From: Gloeocapsopsis dulcis
Lineage (GTDB): Bacteria; Cyanobacteriota; Cyanobacteriia; Cyanobacteriales; Chroococcidiopsidaceae
Assembly (NCBI RefSeq): GCF_032163395.1
Contig: NZ_CP119968.1
Span: 2,754,001-2,818,000 of the forward strand
DNA: 64,000 nt
Direction of reading: 5' to 3'
The translations under genes were made by a program, and so were the position numbers. Below the pieces are notes generated by a model. That model worked only from the letters and a program-made list of their open reading frames with translations. It was not told where the DNA came from and did no database searches. Within the stretch, counting starts at the first letter, position 1; every line of letters starts with the position of its first letter. Below are positions 35,411 to 44,449 of the stretch, in pieces.

Positions 35411-35902
35411 ATGGAACCCTTTTCTGTGCTGGCTAGTGTTGTTACTACCATCATTTTACCCAAGGTGCTGGAGAAGGAAGGAGAGAAAATTGGGGAAAAA
35501 ATTGGTGAGGCAGCCATTGAAAAAAGTGGCGAGACTATTCAATTGGCTCGCAAGACAGTACAAGACAAGCTCCAGGCAGCGGGAACGGCTGGTTTGCTGA
35601 AACGGGCGGAGGAAAAGCCTACGGAGCAGAATATCCAGGTTCTTGAGGGAGAACTGATTAGTCAGATGGGAGAGGACAAAGAGTTTGCGGCTCAATTAGA
35701 AGCACTGCTTCAGCAGATTCAAGCTCAATCGCCCACTTTACAGGTTGTTTTAGATACGGTGCGGATTAAGGGTAGTGCAAAAATCGGAAATATTGAGCAG
35801 GTGAGTGAAGACAGGTCAGCAGAGCAGATTATTGGGCGCAATTTAGGAGTCGAGGGCGATTTTGAGATGGGGGATATTACCCAGAGGGTTCAGAAAAAGT
35901 AG
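35411..35902 (+). CDS. Small helical protein, divergent partner of the STAND NTPase
   Basis: 164 residues. A hydrophobic N-terminus (VLASVVTTIILPKVLEKEGE) is followed by charged helices (KIGEKIGEAAIEKSGETIQL) and a C-terminal segment GNIEQVSEDR...NLGVEGDFEMGDITQRVQ. That tail resembles the N-terminus of the STAND protein (VTVGGSLTTGDIHQTQ): both have V-x-G-(D/S)-x5-GDI-x-Q. ATG 35411 follows AAGGAG by 6 bases. The divergent promoters share 283 bases. The shared motif suggests a physical or regulatory pair. An attC-like site lies 60 bases downstream. Confidence 0.6.
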   Translation: MEPFSVLASVVTTIILPKVLEKEGEKIGEKIGEAAIEKSGETIQLARKTVQDKLQAAGTAGLLKRAEEKPTEQNIQVLEGELISQMGEDKEFAAQLEALLQQIQAQSPTLQVVLDTVRIKGSAKIGNIEQVSEDRSAEQIIGRNLGVEGDFEMGDITQRVQKK

Positions 35903-35962
35903 TAACTTGTTTATAGTGACCGCCTGATCCCGTAGACGCAAGGGCGATTGCTAAGAAGCACA

Positions 35963-36050
35963 GGCTAACAACCGCGCTGCACCGGAACGTATCAATATGG
36001 TTGGTTGAGAAGCCAAAGTTATCTGTGTCCGGTGAGCGCGAACGTTAGTG
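35963..36050 (+). other. Solitary attC-like integron recombination site D
   Basis: 88 bp on the plus strand: GGCTAAC, AACCG, CGCTGCACCGGAACG, a variable middle, AAAGTTATCTGTG, TCCGGTGAGCG, CGAAC, GTTAGTG. CGCGCT(G)CACCGGA pairs perfectly with TCCGGTGAGCGCG apart from one extrahelical G. It shares GCTAACAA, GCACCGGAAC and AAAG(G)TTAT with sites B and C 29 kb away, so the four form one family. It follows the gene at 35411-35902 in the correct cassette orientation. Confidence 0.78.
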
Positions 36051-36051
36051 A

Positions 36052-36289
36052 TACATCTGGTTACATCGGGTATAACTTTTACGAAAAAGGTGCGCTAAGC
36101 GAAACATTATATTTTGAAGAGGAAATGTCTTTTCAATTCCAATCCCAGTTCCGTCAGCTTGAAGCTGAGGACATTGAAAATGCATACAACTTCACTTTTG
36201 ATTTTATTTTGGAGCAAGATATTTACATTCCTCCAATACATCGAGTTGTTAGTCACCAAGGTATCTACGATTACTCGGTCCAGGATTAG
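36052..36289 (+). pseudogene. Gene fragment directly after the solitary attC-like site
   Basis: An open frame passes out of the site and encodes SGYIGYNFYEKGALSETLYF, MSFQFQSQFRQLEAEDIENA and FDFILEQDIYIPPIHRVVSH. It has no good start codon of its own until ATG 36125. It looks like the C-terminal part of a protein whose 5' end was lost at the recombination site. I do not recognise it. Confidence 0.4.
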
Positions 36290-36368
36290 AAAATTTGGAG
36301 CGTAACGATTTCGAGCGATTAGATTATATAGCTACATTGAAATAAAGCTTTGATCGAAGAGTAATATT

Positions 36369-37733
36369 TTAGCGTTCAAAATTAGCACAATCAGCACAAA
36401 ATTGATTGACAACTCGGTCTAAACCTACAGAATGTGCAGCTTTAACAAGAATCCGATCGCCTTCTCTTACAACCTCTTTCAACCGCTCAACGATACCTTC
36501 GCGGCTAGAAAAACACTCCACCGAAGTACTCTCGGCGCTTTGTATGATCGCTTCTGCATCTTCACCATCAACCAAGACTATCAGTAAATCAATATTAAGT
36601 TGATTTACTAACTTTCCTACTTCTTGGTGCAATTGTAGCGATCGCTCTCCCAATTCTTTCATTGCACCCAACACCGCAATCCGCCGCTTTCCTGGTGTTT
36701 CTGCTAATAGATGCAGTGCTGCTCTCATAGCTTCTGGTGCAGCATTATAAGTCTCATCTAAGATTACCACATCATTGGGTAATTCATGGCGCTGCGATCG
36801 CCCACTAGGCATATCGACGACTAAACCAGCTTTTAAACACGACCAATTGATTTGTAAAACCTTTGCGACAGCCAAAGCAGCGAGAAAATTAGTTGCATTA
36901 TGCCGCCCTGCTAGCGGTAAAGCTAATTGCATTCCATCTACTAATACCTGAGTGTCAGCAACTTCACCATGTAAATCTCCACCTTCCAAGCCATAAGTGA
37001 CCGTTTGTCCTCGCCAAACCGTTGCTGCGGTTGCCATAAGACGGGAATTGTCCTGATTGAGAATTGCTACTGCTGAACTGGGCATTTTAGCTAATAATTC
37101 ACACTTCGCCTCCGCGATCGCTTGTTCTGAACCTAATCTTTCGATATGTGCAGTTCCGACATTTGTAATGACACCAATTGTTGGACAGGTGATTTGCGTT
37201 AATAAGGCAATTTCTCCCTTTGCGCGCATTGCCATTTCAATCACTGCATACTTATGTTCTGAACCTAGTTCCAATAAGGTTTTAGGCACACCAATTTCAT
37301 TGTTATAGTTCGCCTGTGTTTTGAGAACATGACCTTGAGTTGCTAAAACTGCCGCAATTAATTCCTTGGTCGTGGTTTTCCCGACAGAACCCGTAATTGC
37401 AATCACAGGAATTGAAAATCGCTGACGCCACCAGTGCGCTATTTGCTGGTAAGCCTTTAAGGTGTCTTCTACTTGCAGAAGGGAATATTGGTTTTGCTCA
37501 AGTTCAAAGTCAGAATCAACAATAGCTGCGATCGCACCTTTTTCTAACGCCACCGATACAAATTTATGACCGTCGAATTTTTCTCCGCGTAGGGCAACGA
37601 AAACTTCACCTGGTTTTATAGCACGGGTGTCTGTATTAATGCCAGTAAACTGCGAGGTTAACTGAGTGTTAGATAAAACAGGTTTAACAGCTAAAACTTG
37701 AACAAGCTGATTTAAAGTGCCACAACAAGGCAT
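36369..37733 (-). CDS. murF: UDP-N-acetylmuramoyl-tripeptide--D-alanyl-D-alanine ligase
   Basis: 454 residues. Three Mur ligase domains: an N-terminal domain with DTRAIKPGEVFVALRGEKFD, a central ATP site (ITGSVGKTTTKELIAAVL, TQANYNNEIGVP, EMAMRAKGEI) and a C-terminal domain (SGRSQRHELPNDVVILDETY NAAPEAM, VLGAMKELGERS). It adds D-Ala-D-Ala to the UDP-MurNAc-tripeptide in the cytoplasm. Full length and intact. It is the first clearly housekeeping gene to the right of the accessory block. Confidence 0.95.
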   Translation of the reverse strand: MPCCGTLNQLVQVLAVKPVLSNTQLTSQFTGINTDTRAIKPGEVFVALRGEKFDGHKFVSVALEKGAIAAIVDSDFELEQNQYSLLQVEDTLKAYQQIAHWWRQRFSIPVIAITGSVGKTTTKELIAAVLATQGHVLKTQANYNNEIGVPKTLLELGSEHKYAVIEMAMRAKGEIALLTQITCPTIGVITNVGTAHIERLGSEQAIAEAKCELLAKMPSSAVAILNQDNSRLMATAATVWRGQTVTYGLEGGDLHGEVADTQVLVDGMQLALPLAGRHNATNFLAALAVAKVLQINWSCLKAGLVVDMPSGRSQRHELPNDVVILDETYNAAPEAMRAALHLLAETPGKRRIAVLGAMKELGERSLQLHQEVGKLVNQLNIDLLIVLVDGEDAEAIIQSAESTSVECFSSREGIVERLKEVVREGDRILVKAAHSVGLDRVVNQFCADCANFER

Positions 37734-37805
37734 AGGTAAGGGTTAGGAAAGGGTCAAGAATTAGTGGGTAATTACTCTGTTCTTCACTTTACAGCGATAC
37801 TGTCG

Positions 37806-38228
37806 CTAACAAGTTTTGATATGAGGTTCGACTTTTGAATGACTGAATATTGCGGATTTTGCTTGTGAATTCAACAGTAGCTGACTACTTGCATCAATAC
37901 TGAAGTCCTCACCAGGAATGAAACCTTTGCTGATTAACTGCTTGTAGAAATGTACCAAAAACGTATTTTGGATTTCTTGCTGGATATCAGCTGGTAGAAG
38001 ATTGTTTACCGTCCAGAGTACTGAGTTGGGATCAAACCAGAGTACGCGCTCAATACTAATGATCATTATCCCTGCGACTACTTCTGTGGAGAGTTGAGTT
38101 TTGAGATGACTAATTAAATCTTTTCCGATTTGTGAATTTCGAGCCATCATTGCCATTGTGATTTTGGCAATTTGTCTTTCCAACTCTACACAGGTCATAC
38201 TTAAGGTTCCTTCTGTGGCGCAAATCAT
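37806..38228 (-). CDS. Hypothetical protein
   Basis: 140 residues (or 130 from an internal Met, MTCVELERQIAKI). Helical start with KITMAMMARNSQIGKDLISH, then strands VVAGIMIISIERVLWFDP, then helices LPADIQQEIQNTFLVHFYKQ. I do not recognise the family and no neighbour explains it. Composition is like that of neighbouring genes and the frame is clean, so it is probably real. Confidence 0.5.
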   Translation of the reverse strand: MICATEGTLSMTCVELERQIAKITMAMMARNSQIGKDLISHLKTQLSTEVVAGIMIISIERVLWFDPNSVLWTVNNLLPADIQQEIQNTFLVHFYKQLISKGFIPGEDFSIDASSQLLLNSQAKSAIFSHSKVEPHIKTC

Positions 38229-38389
38229 AGTTCAGATAAGTATACCCAAAGAAGGAGATAAATGTACCCTAGGATGGATGAAATATTTTTGTCTGATTGA
38301 ACCGCTAGACAAAACTCGTTGCCAAACTCCTATAAAGTTTCTGGAAATAGCTCAGCGTGCTAACCCAGTAACACTACTTACAAAGAACT

Positions 38390-38551
38390 TTAAATGTGAT
38401 GTTGGCGTGTCTCGGAAGGTGGTATATCGCTCTCTATAAGAGCGATCGCTGCTAAGCCGATCCCAGAAAATGCAATTAATCCGAGCGTAGACGCAAGGTA
38501 TGCGTCTTTCAGCATTTCTAGGGCAGTTTCAAACAAAATATATGTTGCCAT
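38390..38551 (-). CDS. Possible small single-pass membrane protein
   Basis: A 53-residue frame: MATYILFETALEMLKDAYLA, then STLGLIAFSGIGLAAIALIE (one clear membrane helix) and a polar tail ending RQHHI. It is too short for most gene callers. There is no strong ribosome-binding site. The membrane helix and the isolated position favour a real small protein, but only weakly. The 38552-38791 gap holds nothing I can call. Confidence 0.3.
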   Translation of the reverse strand: MATYILFETALEMLKDAYLASTLGLIAFSGIGLAAIALIESDIPPSETRQHHI

Positions 38552-38791
38552 TCGTCTTACTCTCAACTTTGATGGTAGATCTTTCTTATTTCTCCACGCT
38601 ATTGCAGTTAAATTCCACAGAGAAATTACTGTATCTACGTACTTAACAATTTGTTACACCTGTAATTATACGGCTAAAAGCTTTTCTTTTCAAAGAAAAT
38701 GTTTTTTTTGATAAGTTCAAACGAAATATATATCAAATGACTGTTTAGAGTTGAGAACTGTGTTTACTGCCTCATTAGTCAACAAATCGAG

Positions 38792-39715
38792 TTAAATACT
38801 CATCAAACATTTTTCCAACGTAGCGACAACTGACTGGGAAAGTGCTACAAAATCGTAGCCGCCTTCTAACCCGAAAACGACTTTAGGTGTTAGTTGTAGA
38901 CAATATTCAGTAAATTTACCGTAATCTTGAGGCTGTAGTGCGATTTCTGCTAAGGGATCAGCAGCATTGGCATCGTATCCTGCACTTACAATTAACAAGT
39001 CCGGTTGAAAATTGGACAAAAATGGGATAACTTTCTCTTCAAACAAAGGTTGATAAACTGCCATCGTACTGCCAGGAGACACAGGTAAATTGAGAACATT
39101 ATTGTATTTACCTTGCTCGGATGCTTGTCCAGTTCCAGGGTAGCACGGAGATTGATGAAGTGAGCAAAAAGCTATCTGGGGATGGTTTTCAACAATCGCT
39201 TGGGTTCCATTACCGTGATGCACATCCCAATCGAGAATTGCGACGCGATTGATGTTTGGTTGTTCTAACGCATAGTACGCCGCGATCGCTGCATTAGAAA
39301 ACAGACAAAATCCCATACCGCGATCGCTTTCGGCATGATGTCCTGGAGGACGTGTTAAAACAAAAGCTGGGTTGTGCGTTGTGAGAACACTTTTAACGCC
39401 ATCTAACCACGCACTTACTGCCAACAATGCTACGTCGTAGCTGCGCGGAGAAACAAGTGTATCTCCATCTAAATAACCGCCACCAGTTTTTGCTATATAG
39501 CGAACAAGCTTGATGTAGTCTGGTGTATGAATTTGCTCAACGAGGGCAAACGCTTGAGATTCAGTTACTGGAGTAGGCGATCGCCATTCTAATTGGTGCG
39601 CAAATTCCGATTGTTGTAGTGCTGTGGCGATCGCGCTTAAGCGTTTGGGTGTTTCTGGATGAAACCGTCCAGTCTTGTGTTCTAAAAACTCGTCAGAATA
39701 GATAACTGGCAGCAT
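38792..39715 (-). CDS. Histone deacetylase-family (HDAC/acetylpolyamine) amidohydrolase
   Basis: 307 residues with all key HDAC motifs: RPPGHHAESDRGMGFCLFSN, ILDWDVHHGNGTQA, SAGYDANAADPLA and GLEGGYDF. These give the catalytic His pair and the Asp-His-Asp zinc site. Bacterial members deacetylate acetylated polyamines, small molecules or proteins; the substrate here is unknown. Start ATG 39715. Confidence 0.92.
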   Translation of the reverse strand: MLPVIYSDEFLEHKTGRFHPETPKRLSAIATALQQSEFAHQLEWRSPTPVTESQAFALVEQIHTPDYIKLVRYIAKTGGGYLDGDTLVSPRSYDVALLAVSAWLDGVKSVLTTHNPAFVLTRPPGHHAESDRGMGFCLFSNAAIAAYYALEQPNINRVAILDWDVHHGNGTQAIVENHPQIAFCSLHQSPCYPGTGQASEQGKYNNVLNLPVSPGSTMAVYQPLFEEKVIPFLSNFQPDLLIVSAGYDANAADPLAEIALQPQDYGKFTEYCLQLTPKVVFGLEGGYDFVALSQSVVATLEKCLMSI

Positions 39716-39759
39716 ACTACAAACAAAAACAGCGTGAGATACTGAATCAAATTGTATCC

Positions 39760-39948
39760 TTACTCATCTCGCTTCAAATCGCTTCTTTCATCCCTTGAGT
39801 CATCGAGCGTTGGCGGTGTCATCGCTGGATTGCCCATCACTTCTTCTGTTGACAATTGCTGCATCACGTTGTCAATTGCTGGCGGATGTTTGATTTTATC
39901 TAGGACTTCTGGCGATAGGACGTCTTCTGGTCGCTCGTTTTCTGCCAT
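39760..39948 (-). CDS. Small acidic hypothetical protein
   Basis: 62 residues: MAENERPEDVLSPEVLDKIK, then HPPAIDNVMQQLSTEEVMGN and a charged tail. Hydrophilic, with no membrane helix or known motif. I believe similar short proteins occur in other cyanobacteria, but cannot confirm it. It lies between the deacetylase and gyrA. Confidence 0.45.
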   Translation of the reverse strand: MAENERPEDVLSPEVLDKIKHPPAIDNVMQQLSTEEVMGNPAMTPPTLDDSRDERSDLKRDE

Positions 39949-40214
39949 GAGAATTTTTCCAATTTTACACGCCTCAGCTTAGACTATTTTGTGAGAAAAC
40001 ACACACTACCTTCAGGCTTAAATTCTTAGTTTAGTAACTGTAGAATCAATAATTACAATTACCGATTACAAACCACCTTTGCTCCCCCCAGCGGCAGGGG
40101 AAATATGTTAGGATTGTATCAATATTTAACAAATATTCAGCAGTAAATTGGAATAATTCGGCATTTTTCCACTTTAACGACTGAAAATCTCAGATTTTTG
40201 GAGTTTTTCACCGT

Positions 40215-42797
40215 ATGACAAGTCAGGATAGGATTATCCCAACTGATCTGCGTAATGAGATGTCCCGGTCCTACCTAGAATACGCGATGAGCGTCATTGT
40301 AGGTCGGGCACTGCCGGATGCCAGGGATGGTCTGAAACCTGTGCATCGTCGCATCCTATACGCAATGCATGAACTGGGTTTAACCGCAGATCGCCCATTT
40401 CGGAAATGCGCCCGTGTCGTGGGGGAAGTTCTAGGTAAATATCACCCTCACGGTGATGGATCAGTGTATGACGCACTCGTGCGAATGGCACAGGATTTTT
40501 CCATGCGATTGCCGTTGATCAATGGGCATGGAAACTTTGGTTCTGTAGATAACGATCCACCAGCAGCAATGCGATACACAGAATGTCGCTTGCAAGCTTT
40601 CACTGGTGATGCTTTACTCCGAGATATTGAATCAGAAACGGTAGACTTTACCGATAACTTTGATGGTTCACAACAAGAACCAATTGTTTTACCCGCACGA
40701 GTTCCTCAACTCCTACTTAACGGTGCTTCGGGAATTGCGGTGGGAATGGCAACAAACATTCCGCCACATAACCTTGGTGAATTGATTGATGGGTTAGTTG
40801 CACTAGTTCACAATCCAGAACTCACTGATAGCCAATTAATGCAATACATTCCTGGTCCTGATTTTCCCACAGGCGGACAGGTATTAGGAACAAGCGGAAT
40901 TCGCGAAGCCTATACTACTGGGCGTGGTTCAATTACCATGCGTGGTGTAGCCAATATTGAAACAATTGAACAACGCGGACGCCCCGAACGCGAAGCGATT
41001 ATTATCACCGAACTGCCGTATCAAACGAACAAAGCAGCGTTGATCGAACGAATCGCAGAAATGGTGAATGAAAAGCGGTTAGAGGGAATTTCGGATATTC
41101 GGGATGAAAGCGATCGCGACGGAATGCGAATCGTGATTGAACTTAAAGGTAATGCTTATCCGCGTGTTGTCCTGAATAACTTATATAAGCAAACGCCTTT
41201 ACAAGCTAACTTTGGAGCCAATATGCTGGCTCTAGTGAATGGCGAACCGCAATTACTCACAATCAAGCAGTTTCTTACTGTCTTTTTAGACTTCCGTATT
41301 GATGCGATTAGTAGAAGAACGCGCTACGAACTACGCAAAGCGGAAGAACGCGATCACCTGTTGCAAGGATTGTTGATTGCCTTAGCGAACTTAGACGGAA
41401 TTATTGAGTTGATTCGTCATGCTGCTGATGCACCGACAGCGCGTCACGAACTAATCGAAAGGTATGGCTTATCGGACGCCCAAGCTGATGCAATTTTACA
41501 GATGCAACTCCGGCGACTCACGGCATTAGAAGCTGAGAAAATTCGCCAAGAACATGAGGAATTGCAGGTACAGATTGCAGATCTCCGCGATATTTTGGCG
41601 CGACGCGAACGCATCCTAGAAATTATCGAAAATGAAGTCACTCAGATTAAAGCTACTCACGCGACACCGCGACGCACAGTCATTGAACCCGATCAAGGTG
41701 AAATTGGCGATATTGACTTAATTGCTAATGAGAAAGCTTTAATTCTCGTCACTGAGCAAGGTTACATCAAACGGATGCCAGTTAGTACGTTTGAGGCTCA
41801 AAGTCGGGCAACGCGAGGTAAAGCCGCAACGCGGATGAAAGAAGACGATGGGATAGAGCATTTCTTAACGTGCTGCGACCACGATAGCATTTTATTCTTT
41901 AGCGATCGCGGTGTTGTCTATTGCCTCAAAGCCTATCAAATTCCGATCGGTTCGCGGACAAGTCGCGGTACACCAATGGTGCAAATGCTGCCAATTCCCA
42001 AAAACGAGAAAATTACTTCAGTAGTGCCAGTCAGCGAATTTACCAGCGATGAATATTTGGTCATGCTGACGCGTGGTGGCTATATCAAGAAAACTGCACT
42101 CACGGCCTTTAGCAATATTCGGGCAAATGGTTTGATTGCTATTTCCTTAGAAGAAGGCGATCAACTCCGTTGGGTACGACGCGCGCGGGAAGAAGATAGC
42201 ATTGTCATTGGTTCCCGTTACGGTATGGCGATTCACTTTAGAACCAACCACGACCAATTACGTCCTTTAGGCAGGGCAACACGCGGCGTCAAAGCGATGA
42301 AACTGCGGCAGGGAGATGAACTCATTGGTATGGATATCTTGCCTAGTTCTGTGCTGGCATTGATTGGTACAGCAACGACAGATATAGAAGCTGAAGATAT
42401 TGAGGTTGAAGAAGTTGAAGAAGAAACCACAGAATTAGAAAACGGCAGTCAAGGACCATGGGTGCTGATTATTACGATGGGTGGCTACGGTAAGCGAGTG
42501 CCAGTGTCTCAATTCAAGCTGTACAATCGGGCAACAAAAGGTAAAATTGCAACCAAATTTAAAGCACGCAAAGGCTTTAAAGATCAACTGGCCGCATTAC
42601 ATATTGTGAATGAAGAAGACGAACTGATGATGGTGACAAGCCGTGGGATTATCATTCGTCAAGCTGTAAAAGCGATATCACCCCAATCTCGTTCCGCAAC
42701 TGGAGTGCGCGTTCAGCGTTTAGATGAAGACGATGCGATCGCCGCAGTTGCTTTAGTTCCTCCTGATGTCAGCGATGTAACTGAAGCAGATAATTAG
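40215..42797 (+). CDS. gyrA: DNA gyrase subunit A
   Basis: 860 residues. The N-terminal breakage-reunion domain holds [20 protein letters not shown] and the catalytic tyrosine in [12 protein letters not shown]. The C-terminal pinwheel repeats include a GyrA-box-like RATRGKAAT. An acidic insert ([20 protein letters not shown], about residues 720-740) lies between blades. Gyrase introduces negative supercoils with GyrB, which is not in the window. In the quinolone region the residue equivalent to E. coli Ser83 is Gly (HGDGSVYD). Paralogy with topoisomerase IV ParC is possible, but gyrA is favoured. Confidence 0.92.
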   Translation: MTSQDRIIPTDLRNEMSRSYLEYAMSVIVGRALPDARDGLKPVHRRILYAMHELGLTADRPFRKCARVVGEVLGKYHPHGDGSVYDALVRMAQDFSMRLPLINGHGNFGSVDNDPPAAMRYTECRLQAFTGDALLRDIESETVDFTDNFDGSQQEPIVLPARVPQLLLNGASGIAVGMATNIPPHNLGELIDGLVALVHNPELTDSQLMQYIPGPDFPTGGQVLGTSGIREAYTTGRGSITMRGVANIETIEQRGRPEREAIIITELPYQTNKAALIERIAEMVNEKRLEGISDIRDESDRDGMRIVIELKGNAYPRVVLNNLYKQTPLQANFGANMLALVNGEPQLLTIKQFLTVFLDFRIDAISRRTRYELRKAEERDHLLQGLLIALANLDGIIELIRHAADAPTARHELIERYGLSDAQADAILQMQLRRLTALEAEKIRQEHEELQVQIADLRDILARRERILEIIENEVTQIKATHATPRRTVIEPDQGEIGDIDLIANEKALILVTEQGYIKRMPVSTFEAQSRATRGKAATRMKEDDGIEHFLTCCDHDSILFFSDRGVVYCLKAYQIPIGSRTSRGTPMVQMLPIPKNEKITSVVPVSEFTSDEYLVMLTRGGYIKKTALTAFSNIRANGLIAISLEEGDQLRWVRRAREEDSIVIGSRYGMAIHFRTNHDQLRPLGRATRGVKAMKLRQGDELIGMDILPSSVLALIGTATTDIEAEDIEVEEVEEETTELENGSQGPWVLIITMGGYGKRVPVSQFKLYNRATKGKIATKFKARKGFKDQLAALHIVNEEDELMMVTSRGIIIRQAVKAISPQSRSATGVRVQRLDEDDAIAAVALVPPDVSDVTEADN

Positions 42798-42815
42798 GGA
42801 CTAGAGGCAAGGTAG

Positions 42816-44399
42816 ATGCCTACCGTTAAACCTAGATTAAGTAAACAGCATCAGCGGTGGGTAATGCCCACCCTAGTTGCTTTAGTCAGCGGTATTTTGA
42901 TGGGGTTGACTGTTGCCCCTGTAGAAGCGTGGTTCTTGGCATGGATAGCTTTAGCACCCTTATGGGTGTTAGTTCTATTCCCCACACAACGGCTGAAATT
43001 ACTGATCCCTTTAGTATGGGGCATTGGTTATCACGGAGTCGCGTTAGCCTGGATTACTGGCGTCCACCCCATGATGTGGATGGGAGTACCATGGCTGGCA
43101 AGTATCGCGATCGCACTCTTTTGCTGGATTGCGATTACGCTTTGGGGTGCAGTCTTAGTTACTACTTGGGCAGTCTGTATGACTGTTTTTAGTCGTGGCG
43201 TAGGAACATTCACCCGTGTTCTGATTGGAGTTGCTTTGTGGTGTGGTTTGGAGAGTTTGTGGAGTTTGGGACCTTTATACTGGTCTTCGCTTTCTTACAC
43301 TCAAAGTCCTCATAATTTAGTCATTCTCCATCTAGGGCAAATTTCTGGTTCACTCGCTGTCACAGGTGCAATTGTTGCCGTTAATGGGTTGCTAGCCGAA
43401 GCGTGGATAAGATATCAGGGATCGGGAATCGGGAATCGGGGATTAGGGAAGAGTTATAAGGCTGCGATGCGACTTTTTGCTAGCAGTTGTCTACTTTTTG
43501 TCGCGTTGCACCTTGTCGGGTTTGGATTGTATAGCCGTCCTTTGGTGCAACCACCCCAGGCGGCTTTGAAAGTAGGGATTATTCAGGGCAATATTCCAAA
43601 TACTATTAAGCTTTATCCCGAAGGCTTGCGTCGGGCGATCGCGGGTTACACCGAAGGATATATTACTCTAGCCGATCGAGGAGTTGATGCGGTTCTCACA
43701 CCCGAAGGGGCGTTACCTTTTATGTGGAGTGAAGCGCTGCGTACCCCTTTGTATTCTGCTGTACAACAAAAAGGTGTGACAGCATGGATTGGTGCATTTG
43801 GCGAACAAGGACAGAGTTACACCAATAGCATGTTTACCCTTACCGGAGATGGCGAATTCAGTCGTTACGACAAAGTTAAATTAGTACCAATTGGCGAGTA
43901 TATTCCTTTTGAGCAAATTTTAGGTGGATTGATTCATCGGCTATCTCCTTTAGAAGCCAAGCAAGTTCCAGGTTCTCCTGATCAAGTATTTGATACACCT
44001 TTTGGGCGCGCGATCGCGGCAATTTGCTACAGTTCGGCGTTTCCTGAACAGTTACGCTATCAAGCAAACCAAGGTGGACAATTCATCCTTAGTGCTGCTA
44101 ACAATGCGCATTACAACCCATCAATGCCAGCACAACACCACGCGCAAGATACAATGCGGGCAATTGAAAGCGATCGCTGGGCAGTACGTGCTACAAATAC
44201 AGGCTACTCTGGTATTGTCGATCCCCACGGTAAAACGTTGTGGATATCGGGCTTGAACACTTACGAGTTACACGCAGAAACAATTTATCGCCGTACTACG
44301 CAAACTTTGTATGTGCGCTGGGGAGATTGGTTAACGCCGTTGCTTTTAGGATTAGCTGTAGTATTTAAATTAACCTCGATTCAAGCAAGCCAAAAGTAA
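42816..44399 (+). CDS. lnt: Apolipoprotein N-acyltransferase
   Basis: 527 residues. An N-terminal membrane bundle (about 1-240) is followed by a nitrilase-type domain with the Glu-Lys-Cys triad: TPEGALPFMWSEAL (Glu), DKVKLVPIGEYIPFEQI (Lys), IAAICYSSAFPEQLRY (Cys). It adds the third acyl chain to lipoproteins at the inner membrane. A G-rich heptad repeat encodes GSGIGNRGLGK near residue 205, between helices. It starts 18 bases after gyrA. Confidence 0.93.
   Translation: MPTVKPRLSKQHQRWVMPTLVALVSGILMGLTVAPVEAWFLAWIALAPLWVLVLFPTQRLKLLIPLVWGIGYHGVALAWITGVHPMMWMGVPWLASIAIALFCWIAITLWGAVLVTTWAVCMTVFSRGVGTFTRVLIGVALWCGLESLWSLGPLYWSSLSYTQSPHNLVILHLGQISGSLAVTGAIVAVNGLLAEAWIRYQGSGIGNRGLGKSYKAAMRLFASSCLLFVALHLVGFGLYSRPLVQPPQAALKVGIIQGNIPNTIKLYPEGLRRAIAGYTEGYITLADRGVDAVLTPEGALPFMWSEALRTPLYSAVQQKGVTAWIGAFGEQGQSYTNSMFTLTGDGEFSRYDKVKLVPIGEYIPFEQILGGLIHRLSPLEAKQVPGSPDQVFDTPFGRAIAAICYSSAFPEQLRYQANQGGQFILSAANNAHYNPSMPAQHHAQDTMRAIESDRWAVRATNTGYSGIVDPHGKTLWISGLNTYELHAETIYRRTTQTLYVRWGDWLTPLLLGLAVVFKLTSIQASQK
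43418..43449 (+). repeat. G-rich heptanucleotide repeat inside lnt
   Basis: GGGATC GGGAATC GGGAATC GGGGATT AGGG: four to five GGG tracts in a 7-base rhythm, inside the lnt coding frame. Similar GGGAATC-type repeats are common in cyanobacterial intergenic DNA. Here it adds an in-frame Gly/Asn loop between membrane helices and could form a G-quadruplex. Confidence 0.65.
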
Positions 44400-44449
44400 A
44401 TAAAATCTATTTCTTCCCTCTCTACGAATGTTTCTCGTAAGGTTCGTTC

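Noticed and set aside
38158-38439. Plus-strand 93-residue frame opposite the start of the hypothetical gene at 37806-38228
   Set aside because: Antisense to a better frame over much of its length, with no recognisable features or ribosome-binding site.
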